Assembly: GCF_002863565.1 (NCBI RefSeq)
Contig: NZ_PGUW01000021.1
Span: 1 to 64,000, forward strand
Source: Bacillus sp. V5-8f
GTDB taxonomy: Bacteria > Bacillota > Bacilli > Bacillales > DSM-1321
Direction: 5' to 3'
DNA: 64,000 nucleotides
The notes under the pieces are model-generated. The model ran no database searches. It saw nothing but the letters and a program-made list of their open reading frames with translations, and was not told the DNA's origin. The position numbers and the translations under genes were made by a program. Positions 47,576 to 55,674 of this stretch are shown piece by piece; the stretch's first letter is position 1; each line of letters opens with the position of its first letter.

Positions 47576-50092
47576 TTACGCTAGTTGGCCATGGCAGTTT
47601 TTATACTTTTTGCCACTTCCGCACGGGCAAAGGGCATTTCGGCCGACATCTGCTTGCTTGCGTTTAGGCTTCTTCTTGGCGGCTTCTCCGTCTTCTTTTG
47701 GATTCACAGCCTGTCCCTGGGCGACTTCCTGCCGTTCCAGGTTGTTCTGGATTTCGGCTTTCATAATATACATCGCTACTTCATCTTCAATCGATGCAAT
47801 CATATTTTCAAACATCGCAAAGCCTTCCTGCTGGTATTCCTGAAGCGGATTGATTTGTCCATATGCACGAAGGTGGATACCCTGGCGAAGCTGATCCATC
47901 TGATCGATATGGTCCATCCACTTGCTGTCAACTGCTCGCAACACGATTACTTTTTCAAACTCACGCATTTGCTCGTCTGAAAGCTGTTCTTCTTTTTCGT
48001 CGTAACGCTCTTTCACTTTTGTAAGGATGGTGTCAACAATTTCATCAGAGAAGTCCTTACCTCTTAAGTCCTCTTCTGTAATGTCGCCTTCATTCAGAAG
48101 GTTTCCGTTGATATAGTCGATTAATCCCTGCAAGTTCCAGCCCTCTTCCTCATCGTGGCCAGGTGCAAAGGCAAGCACGTTGCGGCGTACAGAAGAGTCG
48201 ATCATTCTTTCGACTATTTCGCGCAGGTTTTCACTGTCCAATACCTCAAAACGCTGCTTGTAGATAATTTCACGCTGCTGGCGTAATACATCATCATATT
48301 GTAGCAGCTGTTTACGCGCGTCGAAGTTATTTCCTTCAACACGTTTCTGTGCAGATTCAACAGCCTTTGTTACCATCCGGCTCTGAATTGGCTGAGAGTC
48401 ATCCATGCCAAGCCGCGCCATCATCGCTCTCATATTATCTGAACCAAAGCGGCGCATTAGTTCATCTTCCATTGAGAGATAGAACTGCGTCACACCCGGG
48501 TCTCCTTGACGTCCGGAACGCCCGCGGAGCTGATTATCAATACGGCGGCTTTCATGGCGTTCTGTACCGATAACCGCAAGTCCGCCGACTTCTTTTACTC
48601 CTTCGCCAAGCTTGATGTCAGTACCCCGGCCTGCCATGTTCGTCGCGATGGTTACCGCGCCCTTCTGACCCGCGTTCAGAATAATTTCAGCTTCACGCTC
48701 ATGGTGTTTCGCATTCAACACATCATGGCGGATTCCTTTTTTCTGAAGATATTTCGAAATCACTTCTGATGTTTCAATCGCCACTGTACCTACCAGCACA
48801 GGCTGTCCCTTTGCATGGCGCTCGGCGATATCCTCGACAACTGCACGGAATTTCCCGTCCATGGACGCATAAATTAAATCAGCACGGTCATCACGGATAA
48901 TATCTCGGTTCGTCGGTATGACAATAACATTCATATTATAAATATTGCGGAATTCTTCTTCTTCCGTTTTCGCCGTACCAGTCATACCGGAAAGCTTTTC
49001 GTACATACGGAAATAGTTCTGGAAGGTGATTGTCGCAAGTGTCATGCTTTCGTTCTGGATTTCCATGCCTTCTTTGGCTTCAATCGCCTGGTGCAATCCT
49101 TCACTGTAACGTCGGCCCTTCATCAAACGCCCTGTGAATTGGTCGACAATGACAACCTCGCCATCCTGTACCACATAGTCCACATCTCTAGCCATTGTGA
49201 CATGCGCCTTCAAGGCCTGGTTGATATGATGGTTGAGCGACACATGGCCAATATCGAATAAATTATCGATATTGAAGGCCCGTTCCGATTTATTGATGCC
49301 TTCTTCCGTAAGCTGGACACTTTTCGTTTTTTCATCGTAGGTAAAATCAGTATCCTTTTGAAGAGTGCGTACAAAGGCGTTCGCCTGGATATAAAGCTGC
49401 GTCGATTTCTGGGCCGAACCAGAAATAATGAGCGGTGTACGCGCCTCATCGATCAGGATCGAGTCAACCTCATCAATTACCGCATAATGAAGCGGACGCT
49501 GAACCATTTGCTCTTTGTATAAAACCATGTTGTCGCGGAGGTAATCAAAACCAAGCTCATTGTTCGTGCTGTACGTGATATCCGCAGCATATGCTTCTTG
49601 TTTTTCCTCTTTTGACAAGTGATTCAAGTTAAGGCCTACTGTTAAGCCCAGGAACTCATACAGTTTGCCCATTTCCGTGGCGTCACGAGTTGCCAGGTAT
49701 TCGTTCACTGTAACAACGTGAACACCCTTTCCAGTAAGGGCGTTTAAATAAACAGGCAGGGTTGAGGTCAATGTTTTACCTTCCCCTGTTTTCATCTCGG
49801 AGATGTTGCCGTCGTGAAGCGAAATACCCCCCATAAGCTGAACATAGAACGGATACATCCCAAGAACGCGTTTTGCACCTTCACGGGCAACAGCAAAGGC
49901 TTCTACAAGCAAGTCATCAACACTTTCACCATTCTGATAACGCTGTTTAAACTCGTCCGTTTTGGCACGCAACGCATCATCTGATAATGCCTCCATCTCA
50001 GCAGCGAGCGCTTCGATTTCATCCGCAAGCTTTTGAAGGCGTTTCAACTCACGCTTATTCGGATCAAACACTTTATTTAATATATTAAGCAT
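47576..50092 (-). CDS. secA: Preprotein translocase ATPase SecA
   Basis: 838 residues. Motor of the Sec pathway. Walker [16 protein letters not shown] motif [21 protein letters not shown], helicase motif [13 protein letters not shown], and the C-terminal zinc SEC-C tail [14 protein letters not shown] that binds SecB or phospholipid. Length is standard. Monocistronic promoter region upstream, shared with sinR. Confidence 0.98.
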   Translation of the reverse strand: MLNILNKVFDPNKRELKRLQKLADEIEALAAEMEALSDDALRAKTDEFKQRYQNGESVDDLLVEAFAVAREGAKRVLGMYPFYVQLMGGISLHDGNISEMKTGEGKTLTSTLPVYLNALTGKGVHVVTVNEYLATRDATEMGKLYEFLGLTVGLNLNHLSKEEKQEAYAADITYSTNNELGFDYLRDNMVLYKEQMVQRPLHYAVIDEVDSILIDEARTPLIISGSAQKSTQLYIQANAFVRTLQKDTDFTYDEKTKSVQLTEEGINKSERAFNIDNLFDIGHVSLNHHINQALKAHVTMARDVDYVVQDGEVVIVDQFTGRLMKGRRYSEGLHQAIEAKEGMEIQNESMTLATITFQNYFRMYEKLSGMTGTAKTEEEEFRNIYNMNVIVIPTNRDIIRDDRADLIYASMDGKFRAVVEDIAERHAKGQPVLVGTVAIETSEVISKYLQKKGIRHDVLNAKHHEREAEIILNAGQKGAVTIATNMAGRGTDIKLGEGVKEVGGLAVIGTERHESRRIDNQLRGRSGRQGDPGVTQFYLSMEDELMRRFGSDNMRAMMARLGMDDSQPIQSRMVTKAVESAQKRVEGNNFDARKQLLQYDDVLRQQREIIYKQRFEVLDSENLREIVERMIDSSVRRNVLAFAPGHDEEEGWNLQGLIDYINGNLLNEGDITEEDLRGKDFSDEIVDTILTKVKERYDEKEEQLSDEQMREFEKVIVLRAVDSKWMDHIDQMDQLRQGIHLRAYGQINPLQEYQQEGFAMFENMIASIEDEVAMYIMKAEIQNNLERQEVAQGQAVNPKEDGEAAKKKPKRKQADVGRNALCPCGSGKKYKNCHGQLA

Positions 50093-50369
50093 TTCACAAA
50101 CGCTCCTCTTAGAAAGTATGGATAAACTAAATCATCTATCTAAAAAATATTCCGTAAAAAAAGAATACATCTTTTTTAAAAATAACAGGTACCCTTAATT
50201 TTAACATTTCTAGGGTATGGGCACAACTTAGGGTACCTAGTGAAAAGTAATAGAAAAACACATATAAATGCTGTTACAATAGAAGTGGATTGTTATATAT
50301 AGTACAGATGATACATAAATTTCACATTAGAAAAACACGGCTTATCGCCCGTATTGGCGAAAGTCGATG

Positions 50370-50376
50370 TTCTTTT
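50370..50376 (+). promoter_or_regulatory. Possible SinR-binding heptamer upstream of sinR
   Basis: GTTCTTT matches the SinR consensus GTTCTYT and lies 72 bases upstream of the sinR start, which would allow autoregulation. A single heptamer is expected by chance several times per window, so this is weak alone. Confidence 0.35.
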
Positions 50377-50378
50377 CT

Positions 50379-50413
50379 TATACTTTAATTCGTTAAACTT
50401 TCTTAAAGTATAA
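50379..50413. promoter_or_regulatory. Inverted repeat in the sinR leader
   Basis: Perfect 11-bp arms TTATACTTTAA/TTAAAGTATAA separated by 13 bases, ending 34 bases before the sinR start. It may be an mRNA hairpin or part of a dispersed repeat (copy C). Confidence 0.5.
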
Positions 50414-50447
50414 AAAATACATAAATTACATACAGGGTGTGATTGAC

Positions 50448-50768
50448 ATGATAGGTGACCGTGTAAAGAGGTTAAGGGAAGAAAAAAGAATGTCTATGAC
50501 GGAACTGGCAGATAGAGCAGGAGTAGCTAAATCTTATCTAAGTTCATTAGAAAGAAACCTGCAAACAAACCCGTCCATCCAGTTTCTTGAGAAAATCTCT
50601 GCAGTACTGGGAGTTCCAATTGATTACCTGCTGCACGATGAAGTAGATACAAAAAACGTGGATGAAGAATGGCTGGCAATTATAAAGGAAGCCATGGACT
50701 CAGGGGTTTCCAAAGAACAATTCCGGGAATTTATCGAATTTAATAAATGGAGATTAAAAAAGGATTAA
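50448..50768 (+). CDS. sinR: SinR-like master biofilm repressor
   Basis: 106 residues. N-terminal Xre/HTH domain (MIGDRVKRLREEKRMSMTEL ... GVAKSYLSSLERNLQTNPSI, nearly the same recognition helix as B. subtilis SinR) and C-terminal multimerisation helices with the SinR-type core GVSKEQFREFIEFNKWR. In B. subtilis SinR represses matrix operons and is neutralised by SinI through this C-terminal helical hairpin. The start at 50448 (MIGDRV) has GGGTG eight bases upstream. sinI lies convergently downstream rather than just upstream in tandem. Confidence 0.93.
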   Translation: MIGDRVKRLREEKRMSMTELADRAGVAKSYLSSLERNLQTNPSIQFLEKISAVLGVPIDYLLHDEVDTKNVDEEWLAIIKEAMDSGVSKEQFREFIEFNKWRLKKD

Positions 50769-50772
50769 TAGG

Positions 50773-50795
50773 GCAAGGAGGCATGAACTCCTTGC
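50773..50795 (+). terminator. sinR terminator
   Basis: GCAAGGAG/CTCCTTGC stem five bases after the sinR stop, followed by TTATAT. Confidence 0.75.
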
Positions 50796-50858
50796 TTATA
50801 TCTATTATCTAATAATACCTTTGCTTTTTCAAAGGTTTGACTTTAGAAAAAATAAAAT

Positions 50859-50888
50859 CCCTAAGCAAATGACCGCTTTTGCTTAAGG
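50859..50888 (-). terminator. sinI terminator
   Basis: CCCTTAAGCAAA/TTTGCTTAGGG stem followed by ATTTTATTTTTT on the minus strand, about 30 bases after the sinI stop. Confidence 0.9.
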
Positions 50889-50920
50889 GGGAGTATGTGC
50901 TGAATATCATATTTTTCGTT

Positions 50921-51061
50921 CTATATGACTTCCTTTTCATTCAAAGTCCTTCGCAAAAACTCTCTAATTTCTTCTACACTCAAGCCAATTTCCTTGGCTT
51001 TCATTATTAACTCGACCCATTCTGGATCCAAATCTGTCTGGTCAACCAGTCTAAACGACAC
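50921..51061 (-). CDS. sinI: SinI-like anti-repressor (46 residues)
   Basis: Short gene: GTG start, then SFRLVDQTDLDPEWVELI, continuing MKAKEIGLSVEEIREFL. The DLDPEWVELIxxAKExxxSxEEIRxFL pattern is that of the SinI helical hairpin that binds SinR and takes apart its tetramer (B. subtilis SinI: LDQEWVELIVEAKEANISPEEIR). Ribosome site AAGGGGG eight bases upstream. It is transcribed towards sinR, with its own terminator, and starts just 16 bases after a c-di-GMP-I riboswitch. No Spo0A box was identified. B. subtilis SinI is 57 residues; this one lacks the C-terminal tail. Confidence 0.92.
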   Translation of the reverse strand: MSFRLVDQTDLDPEWVELIMKAKEIGLSVEEIREFLRRTLNEKEVI

Positions 51062-51076
51062 TCTCTTTCCCCCTTA

Positions 51077-51170
51077 CCTGGCGTTCCAGATAGTCCAGCC
51101 GTCATAGTAAAAACCATACCTTAGACCTGTGACTTTGCGTCCCTCTTTTTCAATAGGTTTGCCTTTAAAC
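51077..51170 (-). promoter_or_regulatory. Cyclic di-GMP-I (GEMM-I) riboswitch in the sinI leader
   Basis: Minus strand: AAAGGCAAACC, hairpin CCTATT-GAAA-AAGAGG, the conserved GGGACGCAAAGTC, AGGTCTAAGG, then a second helix with CTATGACGGCTGG and the closing AACGCC. All core GEMM-I elements are there and match the 8.2 kb riboswitch piece by piece. The aptamer's 3' end is four bases from the sinI Shine-Dalgarno (AAGGGGG) and no terminator stem lies between, so control of translation initiation is the simplest reading. A -10 like TATAAT is at 51206-51211, giving a leader of about 30 bases before the aptamer. Confidence 0.9.
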
Positions 51171-51378
51171 TGAACCCAAATTTAAAATATTTCAGTGTAT
51201 TTGTAATTATAAAGGATACCCAACCAAAATATTTGCAGATTCATGGCATTTGTTTCTCAAAAATTCTGACTTTTTATTTTATGTTTCTACAAGATTAACA
51301 AGTTTCCCCCGATAAAAACATTAAAAATCTTAATTCCTATTAAAAATTTGCTCGAAAACACGAAACATTCCGGCCTAT

Positions 51379-51561
51379 CTACCTTCTTGATTTCATTAAA
51401 CTTACATACAGGACCATTCTCCTGGATTTCTTTTCCTCATTCTCCGCAATTAATGCCTTTTTATCCGTCAGGTCATTCCCGCAGGTTGGACACAACCATT
51501 CTCCGCTTTCACAGCTACTGAAGGATAGTTCTCGGCACTGGCCACAGTTTTTTTGATACAT
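51379..51561 (-). CDS. 60-residue zinc-ribbon protein, likely SinR target
   Basis: Starts MYQKNCGQCRELSFSSCE and continues WLCPTCGNDLTDKK: two CxxC pairs (plus one more Cys) typical of a zinc ribbon, then a basic tail ending SRR. Ribosome site TTGGGAGTGA. No family recognised. The promoter carries a canonical SinR inverted repeat, so expression is expected when SinI relieves SinR, as for matrix genes. Cytoplasmic; function unknown. Confidence 0.75.
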   Translation of the reverse strand: MYQKNCGQCRELSFSSCESGEWLCPTCGNDLTDKKALIAENEEKKSRRMVLYVSLMKSRR

Positions 51562-51701
51562 TCATTTCACTCCCAACACAAAATCTGGATGCACGTTACT
51601 GAATTCAAAATGGAACAGTTAACCATAATTTATTCCCTAACTCTCTTTAATAAAACGTGCACACGGTTGAAAATTTTAAAAAGCATCTCCTCTCTTGTTT
51701 T

Positions 51702-51717
51702 GTTCTTTTTAAAGAAC
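51702..51717. promoter_or_regulatory. SinR inverted-repeat operator
   Basis: GTTCTTTTTAAAGAAC: two opposed SinR heptamers (GTTCTTT and AAAGAAC) around TT. This spacing is the same as in the idealised inverted-repeat operator to which B. subtilis SinR binds (GTTCTCT-TT-AGAGAAC). It lies 10 bases downstream of a -10 element and would block transcription of the zinc-ribbon gene. Confidence 0.8.
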
Positions 51718-51727
51718 GGTTGAACTG

Positions 51728-51757
51728 ATTATATTACACCGATATTGCATCAGTAAA
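51728..51757 (-). promoter_or_regulatory. Sigma-A promoter of the 60-residue zinc-ribbon gene
   Basis: Minus strand TTTACT, 18 bases, TATAAT. The -10 is perfect, the -35 matches at four of six. The leader to the ATG is about 160 bases. Confidence 0.65.
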
Positions 51758-51859
51758 TACATTTTCAAATTATTCTAAAGCCAAAACAATGTTCGATATC
51801 TAGAACGAAGGAAACAACCTTAGTGAAAGGATTTATTAATCTGATTCACGACACAAAAA

Positions 51860-51879
51860 AACACCAACTAAGTGGTGTT
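51860..51879 (-). terminator. Terminator of the PrcB-domain gene
   Basis: ACACCA/TGGTGT stem followed by TTTTTTTG on the minus strand, about 30 bases after the stop codon. Confidence 0.8.
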
Positions 51880-51907
51880 CGAAATGTTAAACAAAAATAC
51901 TGATCAT

Positions 51908-52651
51908 TTATTTTTTATCTGTCATTTCAAACGGGAGGACGGTCATCTTTGTTTTTTGCTTAGTTGTATATACGGATTCAAGAAGATATAAAGCTCCAGG
52001 TTCATATGGTGCACGAGGAATAACTTTTATTGTCTTTTTATTTTTCTTATCTACACGCAAGATGATAGGTATTTCCTTTTCCATTACACCAAGCTTTTTA
52101 ACAGATATTTGATAGTTTTCTAGCTCAGATTTAGTAATGTTTGTATCTGACTTAATTGTCCAACCTTTCCTAGGAAGATTGGTGGTTTTTTTGGTATGAA
52201 AATCAAGTGAAAAGTTATCTTCCTCTACAAATGGCTTTTTAGTTTCTGCATCTAACACTGACAACGTCGTATATGGCGGTAAATCAATTCTCGCAATAAT
52301 GCTCGGGTTAACTATAACCTGTGCATAAGAACGTCCCGGTTCCGGGGTTGTATGCTTAACATAAATGTTCATCTGTTCAAATAACTGTTCTTGCTTCTCA
52401 AATGTTAGTCTGTATCCCGCATTAGGTTTAGGTCCTGCTGCGATCACATAAAGGGAACCGAACTTATGAACTCCCTTATGTTCTTTAGCAATCTTAAAAA
52501 ATGCTTTCTCTACATCAGATAGCTGCGCCTCATGGACTAACTGAAATTGTGTACTTTCTGCAGGAGGAGGCTTTATTTCTTCAGCGAAAACACTTGATGC
52601 AGAGGTGGATACAAAAATTGACACAAGTAAAACTAAGAAAAACTTTCTCAA
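51908..52651 (-). CDS. Secreted protein with PrcB-like C-terminal domain
   Basis: 247 residues, signal peptide 1-23 (ending SVFA-EE). Residues ~55-120 fit the PrcB_C domain: a GPKPNAGYRLTFEKQ strand pair and PEPGRSYAQVIVNPSIIARI. The second half is beta-rich and unassigned. PrcB-type proteins are reported as inhibitors or partners of secreted protease complexes, but function here is unproven. TTG start at 52651 with GGAAGGGATGGG upstream. It stands alone between the SinR-related genes and a decayed insertion sequence. Confidence 0.7.
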   Translation of the reverse strand: MRKFFLVLLVSIFVSTSASSVFAEEIKPPPAESTQFQLVHEAQLSDVEKAFFKIAKEHKGVHKFGSLYVIAAGPKPNAGYRLTFEKQEQLFEQMNIYVKHTTPEPGRSYAQVIVNPSIIARIDLPPYTTLSVLDAETKKPFVEEDNFSLDFHTKKTTNLPRKGWTIKSDTNITKSELENYQISVKKLGVMEKEIPIILRVDKKNKKTIKVIPRAPYEPGALYLLESVYTTKQKTKMTVLPFEMTDKK

Positions 52652-52912
52652 ATTAACCCATCCCTTCCATTATTTTCATTTATATAGACGTAGCACTCCC
52701 TTCATTTGTTTCAAAAAATTTACCCTTTTCCTAAACTTTTTTGAACGGAGGTCAGTTTTATTAGTTAGCGGTTCGTTTCTCAATAATCGTAACACCCGAT
52801 TGGAGTTTTAATGAAACTAGGATGCTTCTGCTTTTTTATTTGTAAAAGTGCTTCGTAAAATATTCCATAACGGGATCAGTCATAATGTACTGCTCTCTTG
52901 GAATGTTTAGGG

Positions 52913-53943
52913 TTATTTTGTTCCGGTTTTTACACTTATTTATCCCTTCATGCCTCCATCAAAGAGTATATGTATTATACTGTTAATAAATAACAAAACA
53001 AATTTAGGCGAATTTATGAATTATAGTTTATGTGCTATTTTTAATAAGTTAGCTCCTTGAATCTTGCAAAAAACTTATCGTAAAGATTGTCTAGTTTTGT
53101 CGTTTGTTGAAATCTCTTAAAAACAAGAATGACCTCCCTTTAATCGTGAATTGGAAAGTTACCACACTCAATCAAATTTCCAGAAAAAAGGAGATGTTAA
53201 TGGTATGCTAACTTTCTATTCAGCTAACGTCAAGTTCATTGTTTTTCTTGGTCTTTGCCATCACCTTGTTTCCATCATGCATGGAATCAACCTGACCGAG
53301 GGACGAAAGACAATCACGCAGATACGGAACCATTCCGGGAAGGACCGTGACCTTAGCTGTATGACCCGTTTTCTGAAAGAGTCTCCTGGGTGCGCAAACC
53401 GAGTTTGAACGCAGGAGGATGAACCATTTAATTGTTTCCTTGTTATTGATGATTCCAACTGCCACAAGGATCGATCCACGAAAACAATGGAAGCTTTGGA
53501 CTTTTATTTCTCTCACACAGAAGGGAAAAGTGTCTGGTCGCACTACCTTGTGATGGCCCACTTGGTGGCTGAAGGCTACTCCATCAACTGGGATTTCAGG
53601 TCCTACTTCAGAAAGGCGTACTGTGAAGAATTGGGCATTCCCTTCAAAATCAAAAAATGATTTAGCCATGAAAATCGTTCAGTCTTTTCCTGCTAATCAA
53701 AAGGTTAAATTGGTCAATAGAATCCCACATAACGCTGGGAGACACAGTTAGAAGAGCCAGAAGCGAGATGATGGGGCAACTTGTGGTGTATGTTTACCAG
53801 GAAGGACTGGCAAATACCCCGTTGGAACAGGTGCTCAGAACCCTGAAACTGATCGCTTAAAAATTGTTTTTTTGATTCACTGCCCGTATGCCCTTTTTTC
53901 GGGAAGTCAGAGAGTATAACTAAATATACCGGAACGAAAGAAT
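52913..53943 (+). mobile_element. Decayed IS4-like insertion sequence
   Basis: Remnant about 1 kb long. Left end TTATTTTGTTCCGGTTTTTA (52913-52932) is an imperfect inverted copy of the right end TATACCGGAACGAAAGAAT (53925-53943); both share the core GTTCCGGT/ACCGGAAC. Inside lies a broken DDE transposase (53150-53860). A third copy of the end sequence stands alone at 55221-55239. No clear target duplication was found. Confidence 0.6.
53150..53860 (+). pseudogene. Broken DDE transposase (IS4-like)
   Basis: Plus-strand fragments in shifting frames read like one transposase: HGINLTEGRKTITQIRNHS and CMTRFLKESPGCANRV (to 53408, then stop), next CFLVIDDSNCHKDRSTKTME, LDFYFSHTEGKSVWSHYLV and FRSYFRKAYCEELGIPFK (53431-53655), a further frame with NDLAMKIVQSFPANQK, and a C-terminal piece RRARSEMMGQLVVYVYQEGL ending at 53860. 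The core between is deleted, so the DDE triad is incomplete. At least three frameshifts or stops make it non-functional. The family is judged from sequence look only. Confidence 0.75.
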
Positions 53944-54108
53944 TTAACATGAATTATTTTCCATGAGGTTAAAGCGTAAATAAACTATATTTTCATTTCC
54001 GATATGGTTATAATTTTTAAGCATTCGTAAGAGAAGTAATTATTCTGTAATAAATACTATGTTGAAACGTTACTAGAGAGATATTTAATTTTAAAAGGGG
54101 GTAGTCTC

Positions 54109-55116
54109 GTGACAATTTTGGTAACTGGAGGAGCCGGCTATATTGGAAGCCATGCAGCTTTGGAACTAATAGAAAGCGGATACGATATAGTGGTTTTGGA
54201 CAATTTATCTAACAGTAATATTGAATCGATTAAAAGGGTTAAGGAATTAACAGGTAAAGATTTTCCCTTCTATCACATTGACCTATTAGATCGGGAAGGA
54301 TTAGAAGATCTATTTAATAAATATAATTTCAATGCTGTCATGCATTTTGCCGGACTGAAAGCAGTTGGAGAGTCCGTTTCTATTCCATTAAAGTATTATC
54401 ATCATAACTTAACAGGAACAATTAACCTGTGCGAAGTGATGGAGAAGCATGATGTCAAAAAACTGGTGTTCAGTTCGTCTGCTACCGTATATGGAAATCC
54501 TGATCGGGTTCCTATTGATGAATCCTTTCCGCTGTCTGCGACCAATCCATACGGCCGGACTAAATTAATGATAGAAGAAATCCTAAGAGATTTGCATGTG
54601 TCGGATTCCTCCTGGAGGATTGCACTTTTGCGTTATTTTAATCCAATTGGTGCGCATGAGAGCGGTAGGATTGGGGAGAATCCAAACGGAATTCCTAACA
54701 ACTTGATGCCTTATATTACTCAGGTTGCAGTCGGGAAAAGAGAACGACTTTCCGTTTTTGGCAATGACTATGAAACTCACGATGGCACAGGAGTACGTGA
54801 TTATATTCATGTCGTAGATTTAGTAAAAGGCCACTTAAAGGCTCTTCAGTTTTTGGATCATAATGAAGGAATAGAATCATTCAACCTTGGGACAGGAACG
54901 GGTTATAGTGTTTTAGATTTAATAAACTCGTTTAGCAAGAATAGCGGTGTCGAAATCCCTTATCAGGTTGTTGATAGACGTCCGGGGGATATCGCAATTT
55001 GTTATGCTAATCCAGGAAAAGCGGAACAAATGCTTGGATGGCGTGCGGAAAAGAACCTTGATGAGATGTGTATGGATTCATGGAATTGGCAGAAGAGTAA
55101 TCCAAACGGATATTAA
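54109..55116 (+). CDS. galE: UDP-glucose/UDP-GlcNAc 4-epimerase GalE
   Basis: 335-residue extended SDR. NAD motif TGGAGYIG, catalytic Ser in FSSSATVYG (123-124), Tyr148 and Lys152 in NPYGRTK, and YFNPIGAH. Cys298 occupies the position of E. coli GalE Tyr299 ([10 protein letters not shown] against PGDLPAYWAD); a small residue here allows N-acetylated sugars, so it may supply UDP-GalNAc, a Pel building block. GTG start behind AAAAGGGGG. It precedes the pel genes by 520 bases and is flanked by insertion-sequence ends, so it is probably a separate transcript of the same locus. Confidence 0.93.
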   Translation: MTILVTGGAGYIGSHAALELIESGYDIVVLDNLSNSNIESIKRVKELTGKDFPFYHIDLLDREGLEDLFNKYNFNAVMHFAGLKAVGESVSIPLKYYHHNLTGTINLCEVMEKHDVKKLVFSSSATVYGNPDRVPIDESFPLSATNPYGRTKLMIEEILRDLHVSDSSWRIALLRYFNPIGAHESGRIGENPNGIPNNLMPYITQVAVGKRERLSVFGNDYETHDGTGVRDYIHVVDLVKGHLKALQFLDHNEGIESFNLGTGTGYSVLDLINSFSKNSGVEIPYQVVDRRPGDIAICYANPGKAEQMLGWRAEKNLDEMCMDSWNWQKSNPNGY

Positions 55117-55674
55117 GAATCTTAGTTTAATAGTCGAAGGTCGCTTATTATCGCTTTTGTTTGAATAAACTTTTTCATTTGTTTGTATCGACTCCCCGTT
55201 CCCCACAAATTCAGGAACATTATACCGGAACAAAAGAATCAAAAAGGGTCTTATCTTTATACCAAAATAATACTTAGGAAGGTATTTATATAACCTTATT
55301 ATTGTATATTGTGGTCCTGAGGTCTGACCCTTTGTTTTTGTTTAATCCCCTCTATTATCCTTAACTTCTGAAAACCTCATTTATTTTTTTACCGTTTTTC
55401 CTATTACAACCTACACGTCCATTAATTCCCATGTTATTAGGGATTTTATTATAGTAATATATTCATTGTTAATTTTACGCATCATCACTATTGATTGAAT
55501 TTTCAATTATTTAAGAATATTGTTTTAGGCCTGGAAAAGGCATTTTAACAAAATAGCAAGGTTTTTTAACGATACTTATGTTCTATATAAACGAAAGTAT
55601 TGTTTTTTATTGTCTTATCCTGATGCAAAAACAGCATGATATATAAAAATTCTTATTTGATATGGAGGGTTATG
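55117..55674. other. Intergenic region between galE and pelD
   Basis: 558 AT-rich bases with an orphan insertion-sequence end (55221-55239), a stem GGTC/GACC followed by a T-rich run (55317-55345) that may end the galE transcript and looks like a worn repeat of the GGGGTCTGACCCC family, and GTTCTAT at 55580-55586, one mismatch from a SinR heptamer. No gene seen. Confidence 0.5.
55221..55239 (+). repeat. Orphan insertion-sequence end
   Basis: TATACCGGAACAAAAGAAT; 18 of 19 bases equal the right end at 53925-53943 and in the same orientation. With that end it brackets galE. Confidence 0.65.

Larger units (their letters stand above)
50093..50447. other. Divergent secA/sinR intergenic region
   Basis: 355 AT-rich bases. 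It contains inverted TACCCT/AGGGTA elements around 50190-50237 on the secA side and, on the sinR side, a SinR-type heptamer and a long inverted repeat, both listed separately. Confidence 0.6.

Noticed and set aside
51630-51686. 18-codon leader peptide (MLFKIFNRVHVLLKRVRE) downstream of the SinR operator
   Set aside because: The AGGAG lies directly against the ATG with no spacing, so initiation would be poor. It cannot be excluded, but there is no further support.
52800-52912. Minus-strand short frame containing MTDPVMEYFTKHFYK
   Set aside because: No ribosome site or recognised family, and it reads across the decayed insertion-sequence end.
53714-53950. Minus-strand frame of 78 codons
   Set aside because: Antisense to the C-terminal remnant of the broken transposase.
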